Of a stretch of DNA of 64,000 nt, positions 1 through 10,484 are shown piece by piece; position 1 is the first letter of the stretch, and each line of letters opens with the position of its first letter. The stretch comes from Salipiger bermudensis HTCC2601 (GTDB lineage Bacteria > Pseudomonadota > Alphaproteobacteria > Rhodobacterales > Rhodobacteraceae): assembly GCF_000153725.1 (NCBI RefSeq), contig NZ_DS022276.1, positions 760,617 to 824,616 on the forward strand. The letters are read 5' to 3'. Under the pieces are notes generated by a model. That model was given only the letters and a program-made list of their open reading frames with translations, was not told where the DNA came from and did no database searches. The position numbers and the translations under genes are program-made.

Positions 1-1022
1 ATGAGGTAGCCGGCGGCGGTGATCAGCACGGGCGGGATCATGCCCGGCTGGAAGCCGGGGCCGGTGGTCTCGAAATCAAGCCCAGAGAGCGCGAAGGCGA
101 CGATGCCGCCGAAGACGCCGGTGGCGACCGAGAGGCCGAGGCCAAGCAGCAAAGCGCCCAGCACGTAGGTGCCGATCACCGTCTGGGTGCGGGGATGGGC
201 GTGGAAGGCGACCTTGCGGCCCAGCATCTTGTGGCGCGACAGGTAGGCGAAGCTCTGCACCCGGTAGGAGATCACCCCGATCACCAGCCAGACCGCGCCC
301 ACGGGCAGCAGCAGCACCGCGAGAACCACCTTGCCGAGCGCGATGCTCAGCCCGCCGCAGGCCAGGAGCGCCAGCGCGACGAAGATCTGGCGCATGCAGC
401 CGTATAGCGCCGTCCAGCGGCCTTCCTGCACAAAGCGCGCGGTGCCGAACCAGCTCCGGTCGGCCATGTATTTCTCGAGCCGGAAGGTCATCAGTGGCGT
501 CAGCAGCCCCAGCGAGAGCAGCGTCAGCGCCCAGTATCCCAGCGCCCGGAGGGCATAGCCCCAGGCGGCCTTCTCCATGCCGAAGCGGATGCCACGCCAG
601 CGGGTTCGGGCCATCTTGTAGCGCCTTGCGCGGTAGATCGCGAAGAAGATGAAGGGCAGCAGCGCCACCGCCGAGAGCGAGAAACCGGCGCCCTGTGCCA
701 GCGCCTGCTCGGGGCTTTGCGGCTCGGCAAAGATCGTCATGCCGAACCAGAACAGCAGGATCTGGATCAGGCCGAGATAGACCGCGAGGAACACCACCGC
801 GAGCAGGAAGCCGAGGAACTTCTCGAGCCCTGTGCCGGTATATTCGAAGCGCGAGCCCTCAAGCCGGGCGGCGGACCAGATGTAGCGGCGGATCCGCGTC
901 TTGCCCCAGAAGCGATATATGCCGAGGGTGAGCAGGGTGAGGCACCCGGTGCGCAGCGCCAGCCAGAACAGCGCCTTGCCTTCACCGGTATACTCGCCGT
1001 GGCCGAAATTGCCGTCGTCCAT
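1..1022 (-). CDS. YjgN/DUF898 family membrane protein (3' end outside window)
   Basis: This reading frame starts at the ATG at 1022 and runs off the left edge, so the C-terminus is missing. It encodes at least 340 residues with several hydrophobic segments. These alternate with basic, Trp/Tyr-rich stretches such as LGIYRFWGKTRIRRY near residue 36 and a second similar repeat further on, which is the pattern of the DUF898 (YjgN) family of inner-membrane proteins of unknown function. It lies 87 bases downstream of parC on the same strand, with a strong GC hairpin in the gap, so it is probably a separate transcription unit. The family call is by eye from these repeats and the membrane pattern; no biochemical role is known to me. 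Confidence 0.75.
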   Translation of the reverse strand, partial: MDDGNFGHGEYTGEGKALFWLALRTGCLTLLTLGIYRFWGKTRIRRYIWSAARLEGSRFEYTGTGLEKFLGFLLAVVFLAVYLGLIQILLFWFGMTIFAEPQSPEQALAQGAGFSLSAVALLPFIFFAIYRARRYKMARTRWRGIRFGMEKAAWGYALRALGYWALTLLSLGLLTPLMTFRLEKYMADRSWFGTARFVQEGRWTALYGCMRQIFVALALLACGGLSIALGKVVLAVLLLPVGAVWLVIGVISYRVQSFAYLSRHKMLGRKVAFHAHPRTQTVIGTYVLGALLLGLGLSVATGVFGGIVAFALSGLDFETTGPGFQPGMIPPVLITAAGYL

Positions 1023-1064
1023 GCTGAAATCTTCCTGTCGCGGTCGCGTGCGGGCAGGCTACAC

Positions 1065-1100
1065 GCCCTGCCCCCGCGCGGAAACCGGCGGGGGCAGGGC
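1065..1100. terminator. strong GC stem-loop between parC and the DUF898 gene
   Basis: An 11-bp perfect stem (1065-1075 pairing with 1090-1100, gccctgccccc/gggggcagggc) lies just after the parC stop codon. No clear T-run follows on the minus strand, so it may be a weak terminator or an mRNA-stabilising hairpin. Confidence 0.5.
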
Positions 1101-1109
1101 AAACTCGGA

Positions 1110-3533
<2,424 letters not shown>

Positions 3534-3716
3534 AGATGCTGAAATATCTGCCGAGCGCGGGACGGTAAAGCCGTCCCCGACAGCACGGCGAAAATTTTCC
3601 GCTTCCGGCGCGCCAAAGCGTCGGGAATCGGCTATCATGATGGCAACGGCACACGCATCGCGTGCCTCATTTTATGACTCTTTTTATTATCAATTTTGGA
3701 AGGAGGGCCGTTCGTC

Positions 3717-4346
3717 ATGATCCGGTTCGTTCTCATCGTCTCGACCTTCGGGTTCCTCTCGCTGGCATGGTATCAGATGTCCGGCGGCGCAAATTTCGAG
3801 CCCGGCACACAAACCGCCGGCCTCCCCTCCCTGACCTTCCCTGACGGCAATGCCGCCGCACCCGAGGTGGCGCGGGGCGACATCAGCGGCGCCGATCTCA
3901 CGTCGGTGGCACAGGTCGCTGCGGCGCCCACAAAATCCGATGGGATCGAGCCGAAACTCGACGTGACCCTCGCGGCGGCCGCCGGAACGCCGAATGCCAC
4001 CGTGGAGGCCGAAAAGGCCGTTGAAGTGGCCTCGCTCGACACCCGCAATGATGCCGTGATGTCGAACGCCGCGCCGGGCGCCGTGGTCGAACGGGTCGTG
4101 TTCGGTGCCGAACCGCAGGCCGAGCCCGAGGCGGCCGAGACGGCGATGGATCTGCGCCGCGTCACCGGCAACGTGGTCAATGTGCGCAACGGACCCGGCA
4201 CCGGCTATTCGGTGGTCAACCAGTTGCGGCGTGGCGACGAGGTCGCGGTGCTGACCGATCCCGGCGAGGGTTGGGTGAAGCTGCAGGCCATCGAGACCAA
4301 GCGGATCGGCTGGATGTCCGCCCGCTTCCTGCGCGCCGCCGACTGA
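3717..4346 (+). CDS. SH3-domain (SH3_3) exported or membrane-anchored protein
   Basis: The product is 209 residues. An N-terminal hydrophobic segment (MIRFVLIVSTFGFLSLAW) acts as a signal or anchor. A low-complexity Ala/Glu/Val linker of about 120 residues follows, and the C-terminus is a bacterial SH3 fold of about 60 residues (VVNVRNGPGTGYSVV ... GWVKLQ ... GWMSARFL). Such domains usually bind peptidoglycan or cell-wall peptides, so a periplasmic envelope role is likely. The start at 3717 is favoured over the ATG at 3696 because a strong GGAAGGAGG at 3698-3706 sits about 10 bases before it. The gene diverges from parC. Confidence 0.8.
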   Translation: MIRFVLIVSTFGFLSLAWYQMSGGANFEPGTQTAGLPSLTFPDGNAAAPEVARGDISGADLTSVAQVAAAPTKSDGIEPKLDVTLAAAAGTPNATVEAEKAVEVASLDTRNDAVMSNAAPGAVVERVVFGAEPQAEPEAAETAMDLRRVTGNVVNVRNGPGTGYSVVNQLRRGDEVAVLTDPGEGWVKLQAIETKRIGWMSARFLRAAD

Positions 4347-4405
4347 GCGCCGCTTGAACTGCTGCGCGCCTTGGCTTACCCGGCCCGCAGCAGGGAAGGG
4401 CGCTC

Positions 4406-5239
4406 ATGACCGGCAAGACGATCCTCATCACCGGATGTTCCTCGGGCATCGGATATGATGCTGCCCATGGGCTGCGCGCGCGTGGCTGGCGGGTGTTCGC
4501 CTCCTGCCGGCAGGAACGCGACTGCGACCGTCTGCGCGACGAGGGCTTCGAGAGCCCTCAGCTGGATTACGGTGACGAGGCCAGTATCCACCGGGCTCTC
4601 GGCGAGGTGCTCGAGGCCACCGGCGGCACGCTTGATGCGCTCTACAACAACGGCGCCTACGCCGTACCGGGCGCGGTCGAGGATCTTCCCACCGGCGCGC
4701 TGCGCGAAATCTTCGAGGCCAATGTCTTCGGCTGGCACACGCTGACACGCGCGTTGGTTCCGGTGATGCGCGCGCAGGGGCACGGGCGTATCGTCAACTG
4801 TTCCTCGGTGCTCGGGCTGGTGCCGATGCCGTGGCGCGGGGCGTATGTTTCGACGAAATACGCCCTCGAGGGGCTGACCGACGTGCTGCGCATCGAGATG
4901 CGCGACACCCCGATCGATGTGATCCTGATCGAGCCGGGCCCGATCACCTCGCGCATCCGGGCGAACTCGGTGCCGCATTTCGAGACATGGATCGACTGGC
5001 GCGCATCGCCGCGGGCGCGGCAATACGAGGCCTCGCTGCTCAAACGGCTCTATGCGGCGCCCTCGAAGGATCGGTTCGAGCTGCCGCCCTCGGCGGTGAC
5101 GGATAAGCTTGTGCGTGCGCTTGAGCATCCCAGGCCCAAGCCGCGCTACTACGTCACGTTCCCGACGCATCTCATGGGGCGTCTTCGGCGCCTGCTGCCG
5201 ACCCGCGCGCTGGATGCGCTGATCGACCGCGCCCGATAA
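4406..5239 (+). CDS. short-chain dehydrogenase/reductase (SDR)
   Basis: A classical SDR of 277 residues. The dinucleotide-binding motif TGCSSGIG is at residues 9-16, an NNGAY variant of the NNAG motif is at 81-85, the catalytic Ser is around 133-134, and the Y147-x3-K151 dyad is visible in AYVSTKYALEG. After the catalytic region it has the PGPITSRI motif and a C-terminal extension rich in Arg, Pro and Leu. The substrate cannot be told from sequence. It lies 59 bases after the SH3-protein gene and 60 bases before a small membrane-protein gene, so it may be transcribed with either or alone. Confidence 0.85.
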   Translation: MTGKTILITGCSSGIGYDAAHGLRARGWRVFASCRQERDCDRLRDEGFESPQLDYGDEASIHRALGEVLEATGGTLDALYNNGAYAVPGAVEDLPTGALREIFEANVFGWHTLTRALVPVMRAQGHGRIVNCSSVLGLVPMPWRGAYVSTKYALEGLTDVLRIEMRDTPIDVILIEPGPITSRIRANSVPHFETWIDWRASPRARQYEASLLKRLYAAPSKDRFELPPSAVTDKLVRALEHPRPKPRYYVTFPTHLMGRLRRLLPTRALDALIDRAR

Positions 5240-5299
5240 CAGGTTCGCTTTTTCCGCCCGAGCGGCTATGTCACGGGCAAAGCCCCGGAGGAGGTGACA

Positions 5300-5503
5300 A
5301 TGAAAGACGATCCCCTGTTCATCGTGATGGCCATCGCCATGCTGGCTGTTGTCGGCATCCTGTTGTTCGGCATCGGCTCCTTCGCCCGGGGCGGCGAGTT
5401 CAACAAGAAATACGCGAACAAGGCGATGCGCTGGCGCATCATCGCGCAGTTCCTCGCGGTGGTGCTGATCATCCTGTTCGTCCTGATCCGCGGAGGAAGC
5501 TGA
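5300..5503 (+). CDS. twin-transmembrane HIG1-like small protein
   Basis: A 67-residue protein with two hydrophobic helices (about 6-26 and 45-63) separated by a polar loop containing GGEFNKKYANKAMRWRI. The loop resembles the HIG1 domain of small inner-membrane proteins associated with respiratory complexes. A GGAGGAGG Shine-Dalgarno sequence precedes the ATG at 5300; a GTG two codons upstream is possible. The next gene starts two bases after its stop, so the two are almost certainly co-transcribed. This pairing with a cobalamin adenosyltransferase looks like simple operon packing, and no functional link is evident. Confidence 0.8.
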   Translation: MKDDPLFIVMAIAMLAVVGILLFGIGSFARGGEFNKKYANKAMRWRIIAQFLAVVLIILFVLIRGGS

Positions 5504-5505
5504 CC

Positions 5506-6078
5506 ATGGTTGTTCTGAGCAAGATCTACACCCGCACCGGCGACAAGGGCGACACCGCGCTGGTCGACGGCACCCGCGTGCCCAAGTTCAACGCCCGCGT
5601 CGAGGCCTATGGCACCGCCGACGAGCTGAACGCGGTGCTGGGGGTGACCCGGCTGCACGCCGACGCCGATCTCGACGCCGCATTGTCTCGGATCCAGAAC
5701 GATCTCTTCGATCTCGGCGCCGATCTCGGTCGCCCGGACATGGCGAAGGATGCCGAGGCCGGCTATCCTGTGCTGCGCATGGTGGCGCGGCAGGTGGACC
5801 GGCTCGAGGAAGAGATCGACGCGATGAATGCCCGGCTCGAGCCGCTGCGCAGCTTCGTCCTGCCGGGCGGCTCGGCGGTCTCCGCGCATCTGCACCAGTG
5901 CCGCACCGTGGCCCGCCGCGCCGAACGCCGCGCCGTGGAGCTGGCCTCGCTCGAGGAGGTCAACGAACACGCGGTGAAATACCTCAACCGCCTCAGCGAC
6001 TGGTTCTTCGTCGCCTCGCGCATCGCCAATGACGACGGCAAGGCAGATGTGTTGTGGGTTCCGGGAGCGAACCGCTGA
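5506..6078 (+). CDS. PduO-type ATP:cob(I)alamin adenosyltransferase
   Basis: The product transfers the 5'-deoxyadenosyl group of ATP to cob(I)alamin, making adenosylcobalamin. The 190-residue sequence shows the family N-terminal motif YTRTGDKGDTALVDG (ATP-binding loop), the YGTADELNAVLG helix and the Arg-rich RTVARRAERRAVE helix near 140-150. These identify the PduO/MMAB fold rather than CobA. It starts two bases after the HIG1-like gene. Its last codons and stop lie inside the first copy of a 48-bp direct repeat (6062-6109), so part of the 3' end of the gene is repeated further downstream. Confidence 0.92.
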   Translation: MVVLSKIYTRTGDKGDTALVDGTRVPKFNARVEAYGTADELNAVLGVTRLHADADLDAALSRIQNDLFDLGADLGRPDMAKDAEAGYPVLRMVARQVDRLEEEIDAMNARLEPLRSFVLPGGSAVSAHLHQCRTVARRAERRAVELASLEEVNEHAVKYLNRLSDWFFVASRIANDDGKADVLWVPGANR

Positions 6079-6192
6079 CAAGCGGCGGGGCGTCCAGTGG
6101 ACGGCCCGGTTCTCGGAAGCGCCGTCAGGCGCAGGCCCAGAGGGCGGGAGCGAACCGCTGACAAGCGGCGGGGCGTCCAGTGGACGGCCCGG
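6062..6192. repeat. 48-bp perfect direct repeat, two copies, with hairpins
   Basis: Positions 6062-6109 and 6145-6192 are identical over 48 bases, offset by 83. Each copy carries a hairpin (gggcgtcc / ggacggccc around an agt loop). Between the copies there is a further perfect hairpin, gcgcc-gtca-ggcgc, at 6119-6132. The first copy includes the end and stop codon of the adenosyltransferase gene. The region lies between convergent genes, so tandem hairpins could act as a terminator. Confidence 0.85.
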
Positions 6193-6218
6193 CCGGGCTT
6201 GCCGACGTGTGAACGGAC

Positions 6219-7496
6219 CTATTTGGGCAACAGCAGCCGTTCGAGGCTGCGCCCCATCACCCGCGCGCTGTCGAGCATGTCGGTGACGCCGACCCATTCA
6301 TCGGGCTTGTGCGCCAGTTCCAGCACTCCCGGACCGTAGGCGATGCAGTTCTTCAGCTTGCCGATGCGGTCGATGTGCTTCTGGTCATAGCTGCCGGGCG
6401 AGGCCACGTAGGTCGCCTCGGTGCCCAGTTCCTCGCGGATCGCCTCGGTCACCGTGGTCACCACCGGTGCGTCGCGGTCGGTCATCGACGGGATCACGCG
6501 GTTGAGCTCGCGGATCTCGTAGTCGAAATTCTCGCGCCGCGCCTTGAGGTCCTCGAGCAGCGCCACCACTTCGTCGCGCACCCCGTCGGCCGTCTCCTCG
6601 ATCAGGAAGCGCCGGTCGATCACGATCCGGCAGCTGTCGGGCACGCAATGGGCCGGCAGACCGTCGAAATCCGGTAGGTTTTCGGGCTGGCCGCCGTGGA
6701 TCGCGTTGATGTTCATCGTCGACTGCCGGGCGCCCTCGGGCACCACCGGCATCTCCGTATGCCGCGCCGCCATCGCCGGGAACAGCCGCTCCTCGAACGC
6801 CGCCAGCACCGCGCCCATGTGGCGCACCGCGCAGTCGCCGAGGAAGGGCATGGACCCGTGGGCGATCTCGCCCTTGGTCTCGATCTCGGCCCACCAGCCG
6901 CCGCGGTGGCCCAGGCAGATGCGGTCCTTGTTGAGCGGCTCGGGGATGATCACGTGCTGCACCCGCTCGGGTGCGAACCAGCCCTTTTCCGCCAGATAGG
7001 CCACGCCGCCATAGCCGCCGGATTCCTCGTCTGCCGTGGCGCTGATCTCGATGGCGCCAGCATAGTCGGGGTGGGCCTCGATGAAGGCCTCGGCGGCGAT
7101 CACCGAGGCAGCGAGCCCGCCCTTCATGTCGCAGGCGCCGCGGCCAAAGATGCGGTCGCCGTCGAGTTCCGCGCCGAACGGGTCGCGGGTCCAGCCATGG
7201 CCGACCTCGACCACGTCGTGATGCGAGTTGAAATGTACACAGTCGCCGGGGCGGGCGCCTTCGTGGCGGGCGACGAGGTTCCAGCGCGGGTAGCGCTCGC
7301 TGTCGCCGGGCGCGCCTTCGGCGCGAACCAGTTCGCAGGCGAAGCCGCGAGCGGTGAGCCGGGTCTTCAGCATGTCGCAGATCGCGCGGTAGTTCTCGCC
7401 GGGCGGGTTCAGGGTCGGGATGCGGATCAGCGCCTGTGTCAGCGCGATCAGCTCGTCGCGCCTGGCCTCGATCCGCCGGGAAAGGCTGTCACTCAT
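6219..7496 (-). CDS. M20 family peptidase/deacylase (ArgE/DapE type)
   Basis: A zinc-dependent amidohydrolase of the ArgE/DapE class, 425 residues. Metal ligands are visible as H92-x-D94 (SHHDVVE), D123 (RGACDMKGG) and E157-E158 (ADEESGG), with further ligands expected downstream. The open frame extends upstream to 7583, but the ATG at 7496 (MSDSLSRR) fits family length best. The Shine-Dalgarno sequence is weak (GGAACAGTGG). It hydrolyses N-acyl bonds of an amino-acid-like substrate that cannot be specified. It is downstream of the DUF2125 gene on the same strand, but two AT-rich palindromes sit between them. Confidence 0.85.
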   Translation of the reverse strand: MSDSLSRRIEARRDELIALTQALIRIPTLNPPGENYRAICDMLKTRLTARGFACELVRAEGAPGDSERYPRWNLVARHEGARPGDCVHFNSHHDVVEVGHGWTRDPFGAELDGDRIFGRGACDMKGGLAASVIAAEAFIEAHPDYAGAIEISATADEESGGYGGVAYLAEKGWFAPERVQHVIIPEPLNKDRICLGHRGGWWAEIETKGEIAHGSMPFLGDCAVRHMGAVLAAFEERLFPAMAARHTEMPVVPEGARQSTMNINAIHGGQPENLPDFDGLPAHCVPDSCRIVIDRRFLIEETADGVRDEVVALLEDLKARRENFDYEIRELNRVIPSMTDRDAPVVTTVTEAIREELGTEATYVASPGSYDQKHIDRIGKLKNCIAYGPGVLELAHKPDEWVGVTDMLDSARVMGRSLERLLLPK

Positions 7497-7555
7497 GGCG
7501 CCACTGTTCCCGGGATCCGCGCCCGGCGCAAGGGTGATGCGCCCGGTGTTGAAAC

Positions 7556-7622
7556 GAGGAATTTTCTGCGAAAATTCCTCCACGTGTCGGGCGGGACAAG
7601 AAAATTCGGACGAATTTTCTTG
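7556..7622. repeat. two AT-rich perfect palindromes (family 1, locus A)
   Basis: Stem 7556-7566/7570-7580 (gaggaattttc, 3-base loop) is followed by stem 7597-7608/7611-7622 (caagaaaattcg, 2-base loop). They lie 11 bases beyond the DUF2125 stop codon and contrast sharply with the GC-rich surroundings. Similar elements sit at 12395 and 46272. Confidence 0.85.
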
Positions 7623-7632
7623 GGCGTCGCGG

Positions 7633-8583
7633 TCAGCGCAGTTGCGGGGCCGGACCGAGGGGCAGGATCCCGAGCCAGGTTCGGCGGTCGCGGAACTCGA
7701 AGGTCACGTCGATGGTGTCGCGCCGTCCGGAGATCCCGGCGATCAGCTGCGCACCGCCCTCGATCAGCGCCAGAAGTTCCTCGGGCACGCGCCCGGCGCG
7801 GCGCTCGGCCTCGATGGCCTCGGCCACGTTCTCGACCCGGAGCGAGAGCTGGCCCTCGGGGTAGCCGTCTTCGTCCACGTCCATCTCGCCGGTGGCCGCG
7901 AGGCGCAGCGCGTCCTTTCCGATCTCGGCCCGGGCGATCTCGATCCGCGTCGGCCGCGGCTCGCCGGCTGCGCCGAGCGACAGCGGCTCGGCCAGCGTCA
8001 CATGCGCGTCGAGCTCCAGCCCGTCCTCGCTGCCGCCGGGCAGGGCGGCGCCGCCGGTGGCGATGCCCTCGGCATTGACCGCGATCCGGTAGCGCCTGTC
8101 ACTGTCCTCGGTGCGGGAGATCGCGGCGGTCAGGTCGCGCAGGGCCAGCGGCGCCTCGCCCGAGATGTTCAGCACCCCGGCCTCGGCATTGGCGCGCAGC
8201 AGCAGATCGCCGTCACGCACGAGGCTGGCGCGCAGCCCCTCGGCGGTGATCTCGTGCCGTGCCCCGTCGCGGGTCAGAACCTGTGTCTCCGGGAAAGCCA
8301 CGATGACGTGGTCGCGGTTGTAGACCACCTGCAGCACCTGCAGGAGCGGGGCCTCCCAGACGGTTTCGGTCTCGGGGTCAGCCAGCACCAGCCCGGTGAA
8401 CGTGGTGTCGAGCCGGTTGGGAAAGCCGCGGATCGCCAGATCCTCGTAGGAGGCCTCCCAGCCGTCAGCACGCTGGCCTTCGAACCACGCCTCGATGGCG
8501 CTGCGCTGCATCCAGGCCGACCAGCCCCAATAGGCCGACCAGGCCAGTGCCGCCGCGATCACCAGTAGCGTCAGTCGTTTCAC
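7633..8583 (-). CDS. DUF2125 domain-containing exported protein
   Basis: A 316-residue protein. It has an N-terminal hydrophobic anchor (LTLLVIAAALAWSAYWGWSAW) and then the beta-rich DUF2125 body typical of Alphaproteobacteria (motifs GFPNRLDTTFTGL and ITAEGLRASL). The function is unknown; the fold looks like a periplasmic lipid-transfer or envelope protein, which is inference. The start is a GTG at 8583 with a GGGGGGAG Shine-Dalgarno sequence about six bases upstream. The frame extends to 8811, but that part is Pro/Arg-rich non-coding-like sequence overlapping the divergent ChaC gene. Confidence 0.85.
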   Translation of the reverse strand: MKRLTLLVIAAALAWSAYWGWSAWMQRSAIEAWFEGQRADGWEASYEDLAIRGFPNRLDTTFTGLVLADPETETVWEAPLLQVLQVVYNRDHVIVAFPETQVLTRDGARHEITAEGLRASLVRDGDLLLRANAEAGVLNISGEAPLALRDLTAAISRTEDSDRRYRIAVNAEGIATGGAALPGGSEDGLELDAHVTLAEPLSLGAAGEPRPTRIEIARAEIGKDALRLAATGEMDVDEDGYPEGQLSLRVENVAEAIEAERRAGRVPEELLALIEGGAQLIAGISGRRDTIDVTFEFRDRRTWLGILPLGPAPQLR

Positions 8584-8651
8584 CGCGGCTCCCCCCTTTT
8601 CCGGACACGCCCGATGGTGTTTACAGCCCGCCAAAGGAAAGGACCAGAACC

Positions 8652-9194
8652 ATGGCGCTATGGGTCTTCGGCTACGGCTCTCTACTGTGGAATCCCGGCT
8701 TCGAGGTGGCGGAGGCGGCGCAGGCCAGCCTGCCCGACTATCACCGCAGCTTTTGCATGCGCTCGATCCACCATCGCGGCAGCGAGGCCGAGCCCGGTCT
8801 GGTGCTGGCACTCGACGAGCAGCCGGGCGCGCTCTGCGAGGGGCTGGCGCTGCGCGCCGCCGACGGCACGGAAGAGGCGACCATCGCCTACCTGCGCGAG
8901 CGCGAACTGGTCTCCTCGGCCTATCTCGAGAAGATGCTGCACGTGGATCTGCAGGACGGCCGCCGGGTCGAGGCGGTGACCTACGTGATCGACGCCGCCC
9001 ACGTGCAGTATTGCGGTGGGCTGCCGCTCGAGGAGCAGGCAGGCATCATCGCGCGCGCCGTGGGCGGGCGCGGTCCGAACACCGAGTATCTCTACAATAC
9101 CGCCGCCCATCTCGACGAATTGGGCATACCCGATGCGGAACTGCACTGGTTGCGGGACCGTGTACGGCAGCTTGTGGATAACGACTTGGCTTGA
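8652..9194 (+). CDS. ChaC-family gamma-glutamylcyclotransferase
   Basis: A 180-residue enzyme of the ChaC family, which cleaves glutathione into 5-oxoproline and Cys-Gly. The diagnostic YGSL motif appears as FGYGSLLWNP at residues 6-15, and the family sequences SIHHRGSEAEPGLVLAL and GGRGPNTEYLYNT are present. A GGAAAGGACC ribosome-binding site precedes the ATG at 8652. It diverges from the DUF2125 gene and is followed 54 bases later by the MotA/ExbB-like gene on the same strand, so co-transcription with the motor pair is possible but not shown. Confidence 0.9.
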   Translation: MALWVFGYGSLLWNPGFEVAEAAQASLPDYHRSFCMRSIHHRGSEAEPGLVLALDEQPGALCEGLALRAADGTEEATIAYLRERELVSSAYLEKMLHVDLQDGRRVEAVTYVIDAAHVQYCGGLPLEEQAGIIARAVGGRGPNTEYLYNTAAHLDELGIPDAELHWLRDRVRQLVDNDLA

Positions 9195-9248
9195 TGCGGC
9201 CCCCGCAATAGGGTCGGGCCAACGCGAACTACTTTCTCAGGGACCTAG

Positions 9249-10481
9249 ATGCACAAGGCCGATTTCGAGGCAGAACCGCATTTCAGCCAGCCGTTCCGCC
9301 AGATCGCCATGATGCTGGCGGTGCTCGGCCTGTGCGGTGCTGGTGGATTCGTGGCGCTGCCCCGGGTGCTGCCGGTGATCGAGGCCAACCCGTGGCTCAA
9401 CGGCTTCATCATCTTCGTCTTCTTCCTCGGGGTCGTGGCCTGCTTCCTGCAGGTGGCGCAGCTGATCCAGTCGGTGCGCTGGATCGAGCATTTCGTCACC
9501 GACCGGGATGCCGGCAATCGCCCGCCGCGCCTGCTGGCGCCGCTTGCCGCGCTGCTGCGCCGCCGCGACCGCCGGCTGCAGATCACGACCAGCTCGACCC
9601 GCTCGATCCTCGATTCGGTCGCCACACGGATCGACGAGGCGCGCGAGATCACCCGCTACCTGGTCTCGCTGCTGATCTTCCTCGGCCTGCTCGGCACGTT
9701 CTACGGCCTCGCCACCACGGTGCCGGCGCTGGTCGACACCATCCGCAGCCTCGCGCCCAGCGAGGGCGAGACCAACATGGAGGTCTTCACCCGCCTGATG
9801 TCGGGGCTGGAAAGCCAGCTCGGCGGCATGGGTGTGGCCTTTGCCTCCTCGCTGCTCGGCCTCGCGGGCTCGCTGATCGTGGGCCTGCTCGAGCTGTTCG
9901 CCGGGCACGGCCAGAACCGGTTCTACCGTGAGCTCGAGGAATGGCTCAGCACCATCACCAAGCTCAGCTTCTCGGGCGACGGCGAACAGGCGAGCGACAC
10001 CGGCATCGTCGAGCAGGTGCTCGACCAGATGACCGACCAGATGGAGCGGCTCACGCTGATGTTCTCGCGCGCGCAGGAGGGCCAGAACGAGGTCGACGCC
10101 CGGCTCGGGCAGCTGGCGGATTCCGTCGAGCGCATGACCGAGCGGCTCGAGGCGACGGCGCCCTCGGCCAATTCCCTGGCCCGCATCGCCGAGGGGCAGG
10201 AGCGGCTGGCCGAGGTGCTGGCCGAGCGCGAGACCTCCGAGGGGCTCGACGCAGAAAGCCGCATGCGCCTGCGCTCGATCGACGTGCAGATGCTGCGCCT
10301 GCTCGAGGAAGTCGCCGCCGGCCGGCAGGAGAGCATGGCCGAGCTGCGCACCGATCTTGCGGCGCTGAACCGGACGCTGACCAAGCTGTCGCACGCGCCG
10401 CAGGCGCAGCCGCAATCGGTGACCATCCGCCCGGTGCGCCCCGGCGGTTCCGGTGGCGCCGGCGGCAAGAGCGGGGCCTGA
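9249..10481 (+). CDS. MotA/TolQ/ExbB-family proton-channel protein
   Basis: A 410-residue inner-membrane protein with four hydrophobic helices (about 19-37, 50-69, 134-155 and 190-216). The family signature region LGLLGTFYGLATTVPALVDTI and a second helix pair GGMGVAFASSLLGLAGSLIVGLLELF match the MotA/TolQ/ExbB channel core. A cytoplasmic helical tail of about 190 residues (heptad-like Leu, many Glu and Arg, from about 217 on) follows, and the C-terminus is GGSGGAGGKSGA. It ends three bases before its MotB-like partner and is translationally close-coupled. The proteins likely form a 5:2 stator that uses ion flow to turn or move the partner. Substrate and load are unknown. Neighbours are not flagellar, Tol or TonB genes. 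Confidence 0.85.
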   Translation: MHKADFEAEPHFSQPFRQIAMMLAVLGLCGAGGFVALPRVLPVIEANPWLNGFIIFVFFLGVVACFLQVAQLIQSVRWIEHFVTDRDAGNRPPRLLAPLAALLRRRDRRLQITTSSTRSILDSVATRIDEAREITRYLVSLLIFLGLLGTFYGLATTVPALVDTIRSLAPSEGETNMEVFTRLMSGLESQLGGMGVAFASSLLGLAGSLIVGLLELFAGHGQNRFYRELEEWLSTITKLSFSGDGEQASDTGIVEQVLDQMTDQMERLTLMFSRAQEGQNEVDARLGQLADSVERMTERLEATAPSANSLARIAEGQERLAEVLAERETSEGLDAESRMRLRSIDVQMLRLLEEVAAGRQESMAELRTDLAALNRTLTKLSHAPQAQPQSVTIRPVRPGGSGGAGGKSGA

Positions 10482-10484
10482 TCC

